From Sipunculus nudus (lineage: Eukaryota; Annelida; Sipuncula; Golfingiida; Sipunculidae): a stretch of 64,000 bases of DNA. A program made the position numbers and the translations under genes. Positions 48,656 to 60,105 of the stretch are shown here, in pieces. The stretch covers positions 44,587,327 to 44,651,326 of the forward strand of contig CM049308.1 in assembly GCA_026874595.1 (NCBI GenBank). The letters are read 5' to 3'. The notes under the pieces were generated by a model, which was given only the letters and a program-made list of their open reading frames with translations, made no database searches and was not told the DNA's origin. The first letter of the stretch is position 1, and the number at the start of each line of letters is the position of its first letter.

Positions 48656-50390
48656 GTTACCATGTGAGGTAGAGGCAGGAGTGAAGCATTTCTCTCCTTA
48701 CATCACTCATTGCATCAAACTACACAGGTACTGACAGATAGTCGCCCTTGCATATTAGCCTTTGACAGACTCTGCAGAGGGGCGTTCTCTACCAAGTCCC
48801 GAGTGTCAACATTCTTGTCCATCATAAGCCGATACCAGGTCAAGGTCAGAGATATAGCAGGCATGGCCAACTTACCATCAGATTATGCTAGCAGACACCT
48901 CCTCTCTTGTCCTGAGCAAAGTTGTCAGTTGTGCATGTTTGTGAAGGAGACTGGGGACTCATTTGACAATGAACCTTACGTGATGTCATGGAGGGATCAA
49001 ACAATATGCCATTTACCAGCTTCGCAGCTGGGTATGCTATACAATATGTGTGCCCTGGTCTGGAACGTACCTCTCTCACCTGTTGCAAATTACACCCCCA
49101 TCCAAGAAAATGACCAAATTCCTGACATCAAGAGGTACCTTAATGACATCACCATAGCAAGGGATGGCCTCCTGATTGTACAACAACTTGCCATTTCAAC
49201 CAATGCATGAGGGTATCGTTGTGCCAGGCAAGGTCTTGGGTGGACTCCTTACCACCAACCACATCCCCTTTGATCATCCAAGTCAGCATCAAATGAAGCA
49301 GGTAGTCTCCCACTATTTCTATGCCTTGTCATCATTGCACCACCCTATGGTGAGTCCCCAGTCAGCTACTTCCCCAATCACCCACAGTACCCCCAGGTAA
49401 GATCAGTTTGTCATTCAGTGTCAATGTTATGCGCCACTATTGCCAGTTTGTTCTCATACTACGCAAGACTGATTCATCTTATACCCTCACATCTCTGATT
49501 GACAATGAGCAAAATAACACATTACAGGATGCCATACTCACCATGTGTGCTAAGCTGCAATCACTGGCAGACTAAATCACCAGGCTTCAGGGCACCCTTG
49601 AATTCCGAAGGTCCAAAAATGTTAATAATAACCCGTTCGCTGAACACGCCATCAGTGAGCTTGGTTTAGAAAACCAAATTATAGGTGAGCAATTGCCAAC
49701 TAATGACTGTCAAATTATCCTCCAACAGCACTTTGCCTGTGAACCAAATCAAGGCCCCAGTGCTATAATAAAATCTTACAGCAAATCACAGCTTAATCAG
49801 TATGACATACAAGTTGCAGAATTTACCTGTAGGTTGACGGGGACAAAAACAGACCCAGGGACAAACACATGGTCAAAGATGTGGCTGATGCATCATGCAA
49901 GGTCAGAAAATTCACTATGTCTCAGTTCTGTTCTAAGTGCTATGATGTGAGGAAAACTGATTGTTATCCCCTCTTGCCTTCCTCATTATGTGGTTCACAC
50001 TCAGGCCCAGTTAGAGGTCTGGATAACCACTGTGACTCTGATAATGAGTCAGAGACTGTGGCATCGGGAACATTCTCCTTCTCAGTCTCTGCAGTATGTG
50101 CCACCCTTGCCACCCTAATAGCACTTCAGTATAACACTATAACACCCCAGTCACAATTGCCCAGGACATAATGTCACCAGAAAATCAGATACCAGAGAAA
50201 CATGTGGTGCCACATCTAAGCATTCTCCACCCTCTTCTTACAGCCTGGTTGAGGATCATACTAAATTTAACACCTCCACTCCACAAAACAGGTTCTTGTG
50301 GTCAAGGAAAGCCCCAGCTTGGCAGGACAGTGTTAGTCCTGTCCCCTTTGTAATGAAAACTCTGTTTCATAATTGTTACCTTTGCATGCT
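48656..50390 (+). pseudogene. Ty3-like retrotransposon, 3' part (RNase H end, integrase)
   Basis: Resumes the element cut at 39334. RNase H/tether: 'VLTDSRPCILAFDRLCRGAFSTKSRV' then 'RDIAGMANLPSDYASRH' (48725-48900). The integrase N-terminal zinc-binding part follows (about 49200-49350), then core fragments in shifting frames: 'SSYTLTSLIDNEQ' (about 49470) and 'NNPFAEHAISELG' (about 49630, region of the catalytic Glu). The C-terminal domain 'ASCKVRKFTMSQFCSK' (about 49890) is followed by an acidic tail and 'KAPAWQ' near 50310. The order and spacing match the family of the 5' part. Frameshifts and stops are frequent, and no 3' LTR is evident. Confidence 0.82.
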
Positions 50391-50609
50391 ACAAGTTCCC
50401 ATACCTCACTAAGACTGTAATTTGAAAGCATTGTTCATTTTTTACACTTAACAGCTGCATTGACACCTTGCTACCTATAACCCACCTGTTGTGCAGCATC
50501 CTTTTTGCTACCAGACTCATTGATCAGTCAGGACTGTGAACTTTATTCTATACAGCTGTGTAATTATTTCTATGTTGATGTGTACAACTTTCCCTTATGA
50601 GGTTAAGTA

Positions 50610-51560
50610 AGGTGGTTGCGCCACCTAACTGTAGTTGGTTACACTAACATCCAATGTCAGGCCTCCAGGTTCACCTGGATGTTTATGGTTGTTCCTGTTC
50701 TGTGTTTGCTTTGTAACATAAAAGCTGGAATTTTTATTCACAATATATTGGCCACCCTTACCATAAAACAGTAAATATATACTGCAACTTGGAACTCTGG
50801 ACTTAAACAGGGCACAAACTGTAACCATTAGACCTAGAAACTTCTGACTGTACATCCAGGGAGGTCCTGGGCCAATCTCCTTGATAACCTGAAATTAGGT
50901 TGTTGTGACATATATGCTGAGAGCTGCTGGCCAAAAACATGATTTTGAGCACTCAAAGAGTCTGTTTGGGCACAAATTGTATCCATTTGCCCTAAAAATT
51001 TCTGATGTGACATTCAGAGAGGTCACAGGTAAAAATCCCTCTAAGAAACATGTTATTAAGTCACCATGACCTATATTTTGTGAGCTATAGTAAAAAACAT
51101 GATTTTAAGCACCCTGAAAGTCAGATGGGCTCAAATTGTATGGGTTAGGCCTAGAATCCTGTAATTATCCAGGGAGATTGTGGGCTAATTTTCTTGGAAA
51201 CCTGAAACTAAATCAAAATGACCTATATTCTGTGAGCTACATACTGGCCAAAAACATGATTTTGAGCACCCAGACAGTCAGGCAGGATACACATTGTATC
51301 CGTGAGACCTACAACTTCTAACTTTACACCCAGGGAGGTCACAGGCAAATCTCCTCGGAAACCTTAAATTAGGTTATGGTGACCTATATTCTGTCAGCGA
51401 CTATCCAAAAATATGATTTTGAGCACTCAGGAAGTCAAACAGGGTACAAAACTTAACTGTTGCACCAAGAACCTTCTAATATGACATCCAGGGAGGTCCT
51501 TGCCAAGTCTCCTTCGAATCCTGAAATTAGGTCACTGTGACCCATGTTCTGTGAGCTACG
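50610..51560 (-). repeat. Family-2-related tandem array, reverse orientation
   Basis: It starts with a diverged palindrome 'aggtggttgcgccacct' (50611). Five units of about 158 bp follow, marked by 'cacaaattgtatcc' type words at about 50812, 50970, 51130, 51290 and 51448, each with 'cctagaa..ttct', 'ccagggaggtc' and 'cctgaaattaggt..tgtgacctatattctgtgagct'. These words are the reverse complement of family-2 units near 27.6-28.0 kb (ctaatttcaggtttccaagg...). The unit is shorter than in element A. Confidence 0.7.
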
Positions 51561-51813
51561 AGGAGAAAGAGCCTACAAACCAAAATATTTTGAACCATTA
51601 AAAATGTTAGGTGAGAATTTAAAAGATTCTGACGCAGCCAGATTCTTAGGTGTAATTTTTTACAAAAAAGCCACTTGGCGCCCTCAGGTAGAGCATATCA
51701 GTCATCAATTATGGAGTAGGATTAATGCTCTAAAGGCTGTGTGCTATAAGAAGGATTGACCTAACCTGGAGACAGCTACACACCTATATAAACAAAATGG
51801 ATCCACCCTATAG
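51559..51813 (+). pseudogene. Non-LTR (jockey/CR1-like) reverse transcriptase fragment
   Basis: A short open piece contains 'ARFLGVIFYKKATWRPQVEHI' and 'SRINALKAV', the conserved segment just after the catalytic centre in jockey/CR1-type LINE reverse transcriptases. It is followed by 'TWRQLHTYINK' in another frame. It is a 5'- and 3'-truncated relic, cut on the right by the LTR at 51814. Confidence 0.65.
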
Positions 51814-52614
51814 TGTTACGGAACCTAATATTAACAGATCACGTATGTGTGATGAACACAAATTTTGTAATGGAGATAAAAACAAATCAGATTCTGTAAC
51901 ACTAGGCAGCATGAAATGTCTAGGGGAATGAATAAAGAAGTCAGTGGTTTTTTGTTAACAAATAACTATAATTTATTCTTAAAACAACCCTAACAATACT
52001 ATACACTAAATCAATACAATTATACAGTATAGCAACAAGTCAATACAATCACAGAGAAAATAATGTATGTGCACAGTACCTGAATACCAACACCATCACA
52101 ATGATAAGTCCTTTAAAAGTAAACTCTCGGAGAATGACAGTCCAGTGGAAGTTCTTGCAACAACCCAGAAAGTAAACTGAAGTCCAAATGCATAAAATCC
52201 AGGAGAAAGTCTTTGAAAATCTATAATTGCCGCATTCTTCAGATAAGGTCCTAGAATCTGACACACGCTTCTGCATCCGCTGGAATCTTCTCTGCTCTCT
52301 GCCCTCCCTTTCTAAAACACAGCCACTTTATATACCTTCACACCCCAAGCTGAGATTTTTCCACTCCTCGAACATCTTAAGGATCTTACGCAACACAGTA
52401 AAACACTTGTTTCAGGAATTCTTTAGAAAGACATCACCATGCCTCTACACACCATGGTGTACACATGATCTCGCGACCAGGCGTGAAAACCCAAGGCTTA
52501 CATGACGAGAGTTCAACCAGTACGGATTAAACATAGAATGTAATACGCGGCCAGACACGAGTTCCACAACAGGTGTTACGCCCGTGTCACATAATAAAAA
52601 GAGCACCTGTAACA
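51814..52614 (-). mobile_element. LTR, copy 2
   Basis: An 801-bp copy of the LTR at 18867-19635, with ends TGTTACGG and CTGTAACA. It keeps a stretch lost from copy 1 (about 51960-52020) with an AATAAA on the sense (minus) strand at 51977-51972, a possible polyadenylation signal. The TATA box on the minus strand reads tatataaagtgg. The left flank is LINE sequence while the right flank (atatctttgacagg...) equals that of copy 1, so its two flanks do not form a simple insertion site. Confidence 0.8.
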
Positions 52615-53645
52615 ATATCTTTGACAGGATTAGAATATTTTTTGGGATAATATGACTATTTTGCAAGTAACAGCAGGGTTGTTGCTCTTGTTGGCAGCAC
52701 TAGGTTATGTTTTAATGCTTTCTGCATGCTGTAAATTCTCTATTATAATATGCATTTCTATTATAAGCCGCACCTTATAAGACATAGACTTTTCCGTTTC
52801 CTGTCCTCTATGCACTGAGAAAAAGAAGACCTCTTTAAAGTCGCACCAGGAATTCTGGTGCATGAACCTATACCAGCTGGAGCCATTCAAGTGACCAGAG
52901 ATTGTTGGCTGATCCATGATAATATAAATTCAATGATGATAAATTTGTGAGAAAGAGAAAGGATTATTATATCAAACAAAGCCTACAGGCCTTATGCAAA
53001 CCTGTGCAATGGGATATACATCAGGTATAATGCTTCCATGCTGGACCATTACTTTTCAAGTACATGTGTGACATGTATATGTACAATGCAAGCACTGAAG
53101 ATTTTGAACCTGAGTGCATGCACCAATTTTACAAATATCACAGCTGAAATAATAGCATAGGTGCACAGAAAAAAAATGAATGTAAGTGGCACCACCACTC
53201 ATGAGAAAGCAATTAAAGATGTATGGACATAAACAATATCAGGCTTCAAACAGCTCTTTGGCTATGTGCAAAGATGCATGAAACAACCAGATACAGGTAG
53301 TCAAAAATGACAATGTGTATCCACCTAAATCAGAGCAGTACAGGTGAAGTGAGGCATGGATTGAGTGGTAAGGGGAAATAAAGTGAAATGGATGTCTGCC
53401 ATGTAAACATGATTGTAAGATGCACAGCCAGAGGCCAATACTGCATATCACTCCTGAAAAGAAGGGCATTACTTTATTCAACAAAAAAGGAATGGTAAGT
53501 GGCGCTACCTGTCTGTTTTAGGAGAAAACTTTCCAAGATGGATGAACATGCCAAATTTCAGACCAATACCTTGACCCACTCCTGAGATATCAGCAATTTT
53601 CACCATATGCACATGTACAAATACAATTGCAGATGGCACGACCAG
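52615..53645. repeat. Duplicated segment, right copy (pairs with 19636-20690)
   Basis: Collinear with 19636-20690 with small indels, ending after 'caattgcagatggca'. The duplication together with the LTR is about 1.83 kb. It contains a degenerate family-1 left end near 53296 and two family-1 monomers. Confidence 0.8.
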
Positions 53646-53669
53646 TTTATAACAGTTTATGAACAGTTT

Positions 53670-53849
53670 ATAAGATCTTGCTCAGTAAACACGCATTTCA
53701 GGAATTATCGAGAAGAACAGCACCTTGTATCTCCATACACCAGGCTTATCACTTGACCAATAACCAGGCGTGAAAGCTCAATGCTCACATGACAACGAGA
53801 GTTCAACCAGTACGGATTAAACATAGAATGTAATACGCGGCCAGACACG
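53670..53849 (-). repeat. Partial LTR of the same family
   Basis: From 'aagatcttgctcagtaaac' to 'cgcggccagacacg' this matches the interior of the LTR at 52380-52560, including 'ttcaaccagtacggattaaacatagaatgtaata'. Both LTR ends are missing. It lies 1 kb after copy 2, in the same orientation. Confidence 0.7.
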
Positions 53850-54920
53850 TCATAAATTTTGTTGTGAATTGGGAACAAAAGGGAAATATTTATTTTGGTT
53901 TGTTTTGGAGCTGGTGATAATATATTTTCAGACATACACTCCAAAACCAAACCCATCCAAGGTATGCATGAATGCAATCACTGATCCAAATTTGAATGAA
54001 ATTGGATAATATTTAGAGAAGTTATTGCATGGAAACAAAAAGCTGATGGACAGACAGACAAGAGGGACACACAGACAAACCAAAATCAGAAAACGCAGAA
54101 GTGGGGACAACAAATGACCACAAGCATACAATTGCCAAAAATAAATTTGTTTCTCCTCAAGACATAACCCTACCAAATCTTTTGTAGAAAGAGACTAACA
54201 TCACATCACTAAGCAGGCAGCCTTATTTATTATATTAAATATTAGCTGATAAACCAAGTATATACCAGGCTTTTTACCAGGGTTGGGGAGATGACTAATA
54301 TGAGGAATGTTCAAGTTGGCTAAGTTTTTTATTCTACATTTAAAAGAAAATATAGATTTTTGGTGGGATACTCTTATAATAATATATGTACAAATAATTC
54401 TTTTACATTTATTTTGTGGTGCTGTGGTCATGGCAAGAAATTCATGTACTGGTATGTTTACCTTGAAGACCTGGTGAGTGATGATGTTTACATTTGAGAA
54501 CTGGAATGGGATGCGGGGGCATTCAGGTTTTCAATGAACTTTGACTGGTAACTGTTGTTGGGTGTACAAAGAATAGGTTGATGTGAGGAAGACATAATTA
54601 ATAAATTTAATGAATGTTTTAAGGAAGGAAATTATTCCTGAAGAAAGATACAGTAATATGCATACCTCGTTTGTAGCGGAAGTGGACCAAAGTGATGTCA
54701 GAACCGTTTTTTAATTGTATTAGACCAATTTTGAGTCCTGAAAATCCCTGGATATGTTTCAGAAGGTACCACTGATGGCACACATTGGATATAACAAGTT
54801 GTAAGTTCAATACTATTAACATTATCAGTGTCAAAAATCTATAAAAGTAAAAATGCATAAAAACTAAAAACTGAATACGAGTAGCATCACAAGTCTCAAT
54901 CATCTGATAAAATTTTCCAT
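53850..54920. other. No supported gene
   Basis: AT-rich sequence. A short cagacagaca run lies at about 54050-54075 and 'gaaatattta' words look repeat-derived. The 109-codon minus-strand frame at 54948-54619 has no recognisable domain. Confidence 0.4.
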
Positions 54921-55080
54921 TTTCAGCTAGAACATGGGCAGTCAACAAGTGACTATAGGTAGCTGCCGAATCACAGAGGGATGGATAAATTGAGGGATTG
55001 AATCTCTCCTGACATGACAGCCCCCCAAATCACATAGATGGACAAAAATAAAAAAATATTATAGGTTGCACCAACATTCA
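54920..55080 (+). repeat. Family-1 left end, truncated
   Basis: 'ctagaacatgggcagtcaacaagtgactatagg' followed by 'gccgaatcacagagggatgg' matches the family-1 left end, with the hairpin arms AGTCA/TGACT preserved. It stops after a diverged palindrome near 55065. Confidence 0.6.
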
Positions 55081-56231
55081 TGTGTGTAGTGAGTTGGGGG
55101 TAGGTAGGAGTTTGTTTGTAAGCAGGGACCAGTCTTTGCTGGGAGAAGACTTCAACATGACAATTCAGAAGCGAGGCTGTGCGCTTTGCAAGGAGGCTTT
55201 TGGAAAACGTTGGCCATTTAGTCTGATTAAGAGGTATACGTTGGACTGATTGAGACGGTGTGGACTGCTGCGGAGTAGCCGAAGAGTGGTCAACAACTTA
55301 CTGTAAGTAGTAGATTCAACTTTTTGTTATTGTTTATCATCTTCGGCTGTTTTTCTACCCATTGGTCATCACATAATCCCCCCACCTAATTTTGTGATGG
55401 CTCATTATAATATTCCAGCCAGGGTTCCTATTCAGATTGTACCTATGGGAAACTGTAATACCAGCTCGGGAAGGGGTATAGAGCAAAGAAATAGTACATT
55501 GGCGCTGTAACATGGGGCTAGGGTGAAATTTCTGGCTGGGGCTTGAATGACAACTGATGGGATATAGATAACAGGTCGGTCAGTCATATCGATAGTTTGA
55601 GTGACATCAGACTTGGCTACTGTATTCCACTGTAATATTAACTGGAGAGACTGCCAATTGATAGATTAATTAAATTGACATTAAATAAACTGCCAAGTGA
55701 GTGACAAGATATAAATTGTCAATAGTGGACAGTATTGTATCCATATTAAAAGAACTGTGCTGATCAATATCTAACAAGAGGCACAGCCATATTCTGCATC
55801 CTGTATAAACAAGGACACAGGCTCAGTCTGAAACTTTGAGCGAAGTAATGTGTGTTAAATCAGCTCTTGTGATAACACAAAGTTATTTGTAAAGTGCATT
55901 GAATTTTATTTTGTGATTTACTCATTTATCTTAATTGTCAGCAATAAAACTTGTCATTGACACTGTGACTAAGTATGGTGAAGTGTAAAATCTGTGATTA
56001 CTCTGTGAATGGTAATGACATCAATAGTTTGTAGGTAGTAGAGGATAAAGGATTCCATGACTGGTGACACACACACTATGTAGCATAATATCTTTTATTT
56101 GGTTGTATAATGATACAGTAGAAACTTGCATATAGGTCAATCTCACATATAAGACAAGATTAATTGTTTCGGGAGTATACTGGTACACTTGAACATAGTT
56201 TACATATATACATGTGTGAATAATGGTGTAT
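55081..56231. other. No supported gene
   Basis: No coding frame or repeat that I recognise. Composition is slightly less AT-rich at 55100-55330. Confidence 0.4.
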
Positions 56232-56358
56232 TGTTCTGGAAAATGTCTCGCTAGTGAAGCTTGCTTTTCTAGCGAAGCTGTTGGGTGTGCCACCAACATG
56301 GCTTCGAAACCGGTATCAGCCCAATGTTTTCCCCTGAGCAATTTGTCTTTGTAACAAA

Positions 56359-56371
56359 TGGGGGCTCGTCC
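56359..56371 (+). promoter_or_regulatory. Primer-binding site 1 (tRNA-Pro type)
   Basis: TGGGGGCTCGTCC, two bases after the first LTR-like unit. It matches 13 bases of the tRNA-Pro complement used as primer site by many LTR elements, then diverges. Confidence 0.7.
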
Positions 56372-56478
56372 AACGTGACGGTAAACTTTGTGGCCCAGGG
56401 AATTATTAAGCTCACCAAAGTGTGATTCCTGGGATAATTAGTCTTGTTCTGATAGCAGAACACTTTTAAGAAAGGGTG

Positions 56479-56632
56479 TGTTACGGGGTGACATAAAAGC
56501 GGACCGAACCGTCTTGCCAGTGAAGCTTGCTTTGCTAGCAAAGCTGTTGGCACAACAGACTTGTGCACCACCAACATGGGTTCGAAACGGGGATCAGCCC
56601 AGTTTTCCACTGAGCAATTTGTCTTTATAACA
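56479..56632 (+). repeat. TRIM-like LTR, best-preserved copy
   Basis: 154 bp, TGTTACGG...TTTATAACA, between two purine/primer signals. It holds the A-box-like word at about 56532 and the B-box-like gggttcgaa at about 56578. Confidence 0.7.
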
Positions 56633-56634
56633 AA

Positions 56635-56647
56635 TGGGGGCTCGTCC
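56635..56647 (+). promoter_or_regulatory. Primer-binding site 2 (tRNA-Pro type)
   Basis: Second TGGGGGCTCGTCC, exactly 276 bp after the first. A 15-codon frame starting at about 56652 (ATGGTAAACTTTGTGGCC) and ending TGA follows; it is probably a relic. Confidence 0.7.
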
Positions 56648-56910
56648 AATGTGATGGTAAACTTTGTGGCCCAGGGAATTATTAAGCTCACCAAAGTGTG
56701 ACTCCTGATATGATTAGTCTTGTTCTGATAGCAGGACTCTCTTAAGAGGGGGTGTGTTACAGGGTGACATAAAAGGGGACCAAACTGTCACGCTAGTGGA
56801 GCTTGCTTTAATAGTGAAGCGGTTGGTACGCCAGACATGTGCTCCACCAACACAGGTATGAACCCAGGATCGGCCCAGTATTTTCCCCTGAGAAATTTAT
56901 CTTTGAACCA

Positions 56911-57725
56911 ACTACATATAAATGTATATTGGTGTAGGTTGATTATTATATAGAATACTATATGATAAACTGGAAACTTTGCAAGAACTCATTTTGAGAA
57001 TCACTAATGACAAGTCTAAGTTAACTGTGGTTGGATTGGGTGACCTCTGGTGATCATGAGGAGCACTACCCCCTTGTAGAACCTGAATTGTACATAACTT
57101 TGGATCAAACAGGTTTGGAGATGTGGAGCCCGACAAATCCATTTTGATGGACGTGCTGTTGGCTAGAACGGGTAGGACCCGTTCCTTGAAGCAACAGGAC
57201 CGTCTCTGTGGACGCCTATGCCAGTAGCGAGAACAGTGCATCAGTGACAGCTCTATGCCCGCAATACCAATGAGGCTGCTATAACCAGGCTCAGCATGTG
57301 GGAGACTCCCCAACATTTTAATGAGTTTTGTGAAGGATAAAGAGAGAAAGCTGATTCAGGACCCTGCATTTGGAACAACTGCGAACAATGACAACCTGGG
57401 CATTTCCTATTTTGAACTGTTAGTCACATTTTTAATTGTATATTGTATGTGTTTTAACTGTGCATATGCACAACCATTCCCCTGTATTATTGTTGTAAAC
57501 TTTTAGTCATTGCAAATATGAATGAGATGCATGGCCCAAGAAGTGCTATGTATCACAAAAGGAGGTATCTTCTTTATTATTATTTTTATGAAGACTTGCC
57601 AGAAAAAAAGTTGTAATATGCTGCTATTTAGCCCCTAAATTTTAAAAAATTTTACATGGGAGCATGCCCCTGGACCCCCCCGGGATTGCCTGTCCAATAT
57701 TAAAAAGCTTCCGATTTGCCTGTAT
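56911..57725. other. No supported gene
   Basis: The 134-codon minus-strand frame (57316-56912) and a short plus-strand frame at 57321-57506 show no domain. Downstream of the TRIM-like array; no repeat recognised. Confidence 0.35.
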
Positions 57726-57729
57726 AACA

Positions 57730-58025
57730 GTATTCTCTCTTCTTTCTCTCTCTCTCTCTCTCTTTCATTTCATTTTCCTTTCAACCACTCTCTCTCAGGT
57801 TATTGTATTAAAGCATTCTCTCTCTTTCTTTCTTTCCTCTGTTCATTTTCTTTTTCTGTCTCTCCTTCTGTCTTACAGGTTTTCTTAAACAAGTACTCTC
57901 TTCTGTCTCTCTGTTTATTTTCCTTTCTCCTTCTCCTTCTCAGGCTTTTGTACAAAAGCATTCTTCCTCTCTCTGTTCATTATCTCTTTCTGTCTCCCCT
58001 TCTTTCTCTCAGGTTATCATATACA
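57730..58025 (+). repeat. Pyrimidine-rich tandem repeat with CAGG units
   Basis: About 300 bp of almost pure C/T, organised in four units of 64-80 bp. Each ends in a long pyrimidine run plus (t/a)cagg (about 57797, 57877, 57941, 58011) and then 'tt.t.taaaa.agcattctc'. Each unit looks like a splice acceptor, but no exon frame follows. Confidence 0.75.
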
Positions 58026-58029
58026 AGTA

Positions 58030-58255
58030 AACAAGCGAGAGAAAACATGATAAAGAAAGTATGAGAGAAAGATTGCTATATATAAAACATATACATATAT
58101 ATATAACGAATGTGTAATTAAAAAGAGTGAATGATAGAAGAAAGAGAGACTTGAAGAAAGAGAGAGATAAAGAGGGTGTCAAAGGGAAGGAAACTGAAAA
58201 AGAAGACCATTAAAGGGAAAGAAAAGGAAAGTTTGAGGGAAATTTTGAGGGAAAT
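58030..58255 (+). repeat. Purine-rich tract
   Basis: Directly after the pyrimidine block the plus strand switches to gaga/gaaa-rich sequence for about 220 bp, broken by a short TA-rich part near 58080-58115. Confidence 0.7.
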
Positions 58256-58581
58256 TACTGAAATTGAGTTAAAATGTAGTACTACTAATTATGTGATATG
58301 AAAATAACAAACACCTAGATGTAACTCTTTCAGTATCAAATATAATTAAAAGAGAATCATTGGTTTGTAGGAGAAAAACTGAAGCTGTACGATTTAATTA
58401 AAATCTTATCGGAAGGCCACCATCTTGGAGTGTTTGCAAAGTGTTAGAGATATATCCCTCATACACAGAAGAGTTTTGAATTCTATAATGATGATAACCA
58501 AGCACATCTTAACGTTGCCATGTATTATAAGCAGGTGCCAAAAAGTGAATCAACTGTTTCCAAAATACAGACAACAATACA

Positions 58582-58582
58582 T

Positions 58583-58645
<63 letters not shown>
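58582..58645. repeat. (CA)n(TA)n microsatellite
   Basis: acacacacac followed by over 20 TA units. Ile-Tyr open frames across it are artefacts. Confidence 0.95.
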
Positions 58646-58646
<1 letters not shown>

Positions 58647-58659
58647 GTATATTTACATG

Positions 58660-59930
58660 CTTAAAGCCATTTTTCCACTCATTTTTGACAAATTAAAGAA
58701 CGGACCACAAGAGATAACTGTTTTACAATTTTCTTTTTTTGTGGGTCTTATTGATTATCTAACTGGAACCTGTCAAAATGGGACCATCTACCTGAGACTC
58801 GTCCAACTGGCACCTGTCTAACTGAAACGCAGTCACTGAGACAAGTGAGAGGGTCACGTGGCTCTAGCTCTGATAGACATGAAGAGAGCAGGATGTTCTT
58901 GTAACGATCATCATCACATTCTGCTCTGCCCAGGCAGACCCTTTGACCAATATTATACTCTTTGCTTTGACAACCTGGTGGTCAACTTGAATGTCTTTAT
59001 GACCCATCCATATGGAACCAACCTTAGGCTTTGTGCAGTTCCAGGTCAATTTAGTCACCCAAAGAGCCATTTGTGACCAAGGAATGTCTATTACAAGATA
59101 AAAGATAATTATGCCCCTGGTTCACTCAATCCCAGCCATATTACATAATGTACAGGGATTGTACAGCCAATATTGTAACATCAGGCCAGGTAACCTTGTT
59201 CAACGTTATGACCAGCCGCAACTGCAAAGGGAAAATGTCTTAATTTTAGATCTCAATTTTATATAAATTTTAAAACGGGATATCGCTTATACTGATACTC
59301 TTGTGTGTGGAGGCAGTAAATGACTGCCTGCTTGAAAAACTGCAGGCAAACAACTAGTGCTCCCTAGCGTCCAGCCTGACCAGCCCATTCATTCAACACA
59401 GCAGTGTGGGCACAGGACATAGTGTTTATAACTGCCGATCATCCTGATACTTGTTATTAATTATATTTATTTTGCTATGCTAAACAATAATACAGAACAT
59501 GAAAAGACATAAGAAAATTCTGCATTCGGCACGGTTTGCATTAGAATTTGATCTTGAATCAACTGCCTTGTAGAGGACGATATATGGGAAACTTACACAT
59601 ACAGGGTCTTTATAGTCATTGATAAATGTCATTTGTTTTGCAAGTTTTCCTGAATTATGATACATTATGGTACAAAACAATTGTAACCTCGTATCTATTT
59701 AATGATCATATTAATGCGTATAAGCTATCAAAGTGGGGACTATCAGTTTCGTCCGTGTTAACGAGTGTCCGGCTGAATCACGCTTGCCTGCACAAACAAG
59801 CTTCCGGCTGTGCCAGCTGGTCATTTTTCACCTCCATCTACATGAGAAGCTGCATTAGCCGTATCCCGTATTATTTTACATGGATTGTACAAGGTTACTT
59901 GTTCTAATAACTATTAAATATGAGGCACTC
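58660..59930. other. No supported gene
   Basis: A tandem of 'aactggaacctgtc' and 'aactggcacctgtctaactgaaac' words lies at 58760-58825. No coding frame with recognisable features. Confidence 0.4.
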
Positions 59931-59934
59931 TCCA

Positions 59935-60105
59935 TGGCTCCGATGTTGGCACTCGGTAGTCGGTAAGGGTACGTGGAAAACACCGGAGGACCCGGAGAAA
60001 ACCCCCGACCTTGTACAGGCTACTACTCTCATAGCCATGCAAGGTATTGAACCCGCGTTGCCAGCGGAGAAGGCCGAGCATTTTACCACTCATATGTGCA
60101 TCATC
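59935..60105. repeat. Dispersed repeat with tRNA-like B box
   Basis: 'accggaggacccggagaaaaccc' and 'ggtattgaacccgcgttgccagcggagaaggccgagcattttaccactc' match the style of a repeat common in aquatic animal genomes. The B-box-like 'ttgaaccc' is on this strand's complement pattern. Truncated, and the superfamily is not assigned. Confidence 0.45.

Larger units (their letters stand above)
56232..56910 (+). mobile_element. Tandem TRIM-like miniature LTR retrotransposon
   Basis: Three LTR-like units (56232-56356 shortened, 56479-56632, 56755-56910 worn) are separated by two internal segments of 122 bp (56357-56478, 56633-56754); the period is 276 bp. A complete unit starts TGTTACGGGGTGAC and ends TTTATAACA. 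Two bases later each internal segment has TGGGGGCTCGTCC, the complement of a tRNA-Pro 3' end. Each internal segment ends in a purine tract (aagaaagggtg or aagagggggtg) just before the next TGTTAC. That is the full cis-signal set of an LTR element with no coding capacity, arranged LTR-int-LTR-int-LTR as often seen for TRIMs. Within each LTR are A-box-like (tagcgaagctgttgg) and B-box-like (gggttcgaaac) sequences, 30-36 bp apart. Confidence 0.72.

Noticed and set aside
56359-56647. Primer site of the gammaretroviral tRNA-Pro type, possibly an endogenous retrovirus
   Set aside because: No gag, pol or env, LTR of only 154 bp and internal part of only 122 bp. tRNA-Pro priming is not restricted to retroviruses.
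56269-56694. 141-codon minus-strand frame with repeated peptide
   Set aside because: The peptide repeat is the antisense reading of the 276-bp TRIM-like unit; the primer and purine signals explain the sequence better.
57790-58015. Four genuine splice acceptors
   Set aside because: Tandem copies of one repeat unit, with no open exon downstream of any of them.
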